Source: Sphingomonas arenae
GTDB lineage: Bacteria > Pseudomonadota > Alphaproteobacteria > Sphingomonadales > Sphingomonadaceae
Direction: 5' to 3'
NCBI RefSeq assembly: GCF_016924655.1
Contig: NZ_JAFFJU010000002.1
Span: 992,001-1,056,000, forward strand
DNA: 64,000 bases
A model generated the notes under the pieces. That model saw only the letters and a list, made by a program, of their open reading frames with translations. It had not been told where the DNA came from and made no database searches. Positions within the stretch are counted from its first letter, which is position 1; every line of letters begins with the position of its first letter. Shown piece after piece: positions 62,552-64,000 of the stretch. The position numbers were made by a program, and so were the translations under genes.

Positions 62552-64000
62552 CCCAGCATCTCGCGCACCGCCGCAGCCAGCTGGGCGGAGGTCACCGGCT
62601 TCTTCAGGACCCTCGCATTGCCGCCGACCGCACGGTCGATCGCTGCGCTGTCCGCGAAGCCGGTAATGAACAGCAGCTTCATGTCGGGCCGCAGCTTGCG
62701 CGCTTGCGACGCCAGCTCCGCGCCGTTCATCTCCGGCATCGCATAGTCGAGCAAGAGCAGGTCGAAGCTCTGGCGGCTGATCGCGTCCAGCGCCTCCGCC
62801 GCCCCTCTCGCCTCGACACACGCATGGCCGTCAGCGGCAAGCAGGTCGGCCAGCGCTTCGCGAACCTCGTGATCGTCGTCGACAAGGAGAATCGAATGTC
62901 CCGCGACGGCAGCATGCTCTCCGGACTTCGTCGAGTCGCTCGGTGGTTCCTCCGGAGCAGTCACGTTGCAAGGCAGCAGCATGGTAACGGTCGTACCCTC
63001 GCCCACTGCGGTGTCGATCAGCAGGTCCCCGCCCGCCTGGGTCGCAACCCCATAGGCCATCGGTAGCCCAAGCCCCGTTCCTTCGCCCGGCCCTTTGGTG
63101 GTGAAGAACGGCTCCAGTGCGCGCTCCTGCACCTCGGGGCTCATGCCATCGCCGGTGTCGCTCACGATCACGGCGACTTGCGGCAGCCCATCCGCGACTT
63201 CGCGCATCTCCGCCGCGATCACCAGCTGCCCGCCGCCCGGCATCGCGTCTCGGGCGTTGATCGCTAGGTTGAGGACCGCCAGCTCCAACTGGGTCCGGTC
63301 AGACTCGACCGGACAGAGGTCGTCGGAGATCTGAAGCTCCAGCTGCACCGTCGGGCCGACCGAATTGCGCAGCAGTTCACGCATGTCCTCCAGCATCTTG
63401 CCGACATGGATCGCACGAGCTTCCAACCGCTGCTGCCGGGAAAAGGTGAGCAGCTGGCCGGTGAGCTTGGTTCCGCGCTCGACCGCGGCGGTGGCGTTGG
63501 TGGCCCACCGCTGGACCTTGTCGACCCGTTCGGGGGACCGGGTGATCAGCTCCAGATTGCCGGCGATCGCCTGGAGGAGGTTGTTGAAATCGTGCGCAAT
63601 CCCGCCCGTGAGCTGGCCCACCGCTTCGATCTTCTTAGCCTGCACCAATGCCGCTTCGGCGCGTTCGCGCTGCTGCACCTCGGCCCGAAGTTGTTGCAGC
63701 ACCTCGTCCCGCTCGGCGAGCGCCACCGCCAATTCCTGGTTCTTCAGCTGAAGTTGGGTCGGTGAGGGAATGGCCAGCATGCGCGGCAACAGGGGCCAGA
63801 GCAGGATTGCGGTCGGAACCGATGCCGCGGCGGTCACAGCCTTCACCAGGGCTTCGGCTCCGTAATCGCCGTTCCACAGGTTCCAGATTCCCATGACATG
63901 GGTGAGGCCGCACGACAGGATGAACAAGGCAAACAGCCAGAACATCTTGCCAAACTCGACATCGGGCCGCCGGCGGACGAAAGTGACGAGTGCGACGGGG
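62548..64000 (-). CDS. Hybrid histidine kinase with ethylene-receptor-like membrane domain (N-terminus beyond window)
   Basis: The gene starts beyond the right edge; the frame continues open to base 64000 (reading VRRRPDVEFGKMFWL). The last membrane helix FALFILSCGLTHVMGIWNLW, with Cys and His in CGLTH, is very similar to the copper/ethylene-binding helix of plant ETR1 and cyanobacterial homologues. It is followed by another helix pair, a coiled coil, the H-box GGIAHDFNNLLQAIAGNLEL, the ATPase domain (LNLAINARDAMP, DTGDGMS, GTGLGLPMAYG) and a receiver domain (LLVDDDHEVR, Asp in LLLLDYAMPEMNG). Ligand binding is inference. Confidence 0.92.
   Translation of the reverse strand, partial: PVALVTFVRRRPDVEFGKMFWLFALFILSCGLTHVMGIWNLWNGDYGAEALVKAVTAAASVPTAILLWPLLPRMLAIPSPTQLQLKNQELAVALAERDEVLQQLRAEVQQRERAEAALVQAKKIEAVGQLTGGIAHDFNNLLQAIAGNLELITRSPERVDKVQRWATNATAAVERGTKLTGQLLTFSRQQRLEARAIHVGKMLEDMRELLRNSVGPTVQLELQISDDLCPVESDRTQLELAVLNLAINARDAMPGGGQLVIAAEMREVADGLPQVAVIVSDTGDGMSPEVQERALEPFFTTKGPGEGTGLGLPMAYGVATQAGGDLLIDTAVGEGTTVTMLLPCNVTAPEEPPSDSTKSGEHAAVAGHSILLVDDDHEVREALADLLAADGHACVEARGAAEALDAISRQSFDLLLLDYAMPEMNGAELASQARKLRPDMKLLFITGFADSAAIDRAVGGNARVLKKPVTSAQLAAAVREMLG

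Overview
The window comes from a high-GC alphaproteobacterium, most likely a member of the Sphingomonadales. I base this on gene content and order: a coxBA-ctaB-ctaG-coxC-DUF983-SURF1-M16 peptidase cluster, a PEP-CTERM protein, fixLJ with an FNR-type regulator, and a hut cluster. I could not run any database search, so family names rest on motifs I recognise by eye.

Layout. 1-2332 (minus strand) holds lepB (cut by the window edge), acpS, pdxJ and pyrE. 2513-13122 is mainly the aa3-type cytochrome c oxidase operon with haem and copper assembly genes. A leftward membrane protein and a periplasmic cyclophilin sit between coxA and ctaB. 13127-14741 (minus) carries ccmB, ccmA and a small zinc metallopeptidase. 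A tRNA-Ser(GGA) at 14827-14917 is the insertion site of a mobile element of about 10.8 kb (14904-25694), bounded by a 16-bp direct repeat of the tRNA 3' end. The element has a leftward core (tyrosine integrase, HTH proteins, several small proteins, a putative HUH endonuclease, two accessory ORFs). Its cargo is more AT-rich: an Apea/HEPN-like protein, a papain-like cysteine peptidase, secreted proteins and unknowns. It also holds a decayed second copy of one core gene.

Beyond the element lie a GT61 glycosyltransferase, the oxygen-sensing pair fixL-fixJ, nnrU, hemN and an FNR-type regulator with four cysteines, with FNR-like sites by hemN and by the regulator. 33575-42392 is an aromatic amino acid superoperon: trp leader peptide and attenuator, trpD, a trpC-trpF fusion, trpB, trpA, an SDR, class II DAHP synthase, aroA and aroC. 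42402-49234 mixes aromatic catabolism (PaaD-like protein, thiolase, HPPD, PhhB, PhhA) with a hybrid histidine kinase. phhA is preceded by what looks like a tyrosine-codon leader peptide plus an intrinsic terminator, which I consider the most interesting regulatory observation. 49203-56115 contains serS, a DUF808 protein, crcB, a cNMP-domain/thioredoxin-reductase-like fusion, a flavin reductase and two exported proteins. 56122-62551 is the histidine utilisation cluster (hutH, hutU, hutI leftward; hutG rightward), interrupted by a HIT protein and a frameshifted FlaR-like kinase. The window ends inside a hybrid histidine kinase with an ethylene-receptor-like membrane segment.

Two general habits stand out. 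Genes are often coupled by 4-base stop/start overlaps, with TTG, GTG and apparently one CTG start. Palindromic intergenic repeats occur in pairs on both sides of single genes or gene pairs.
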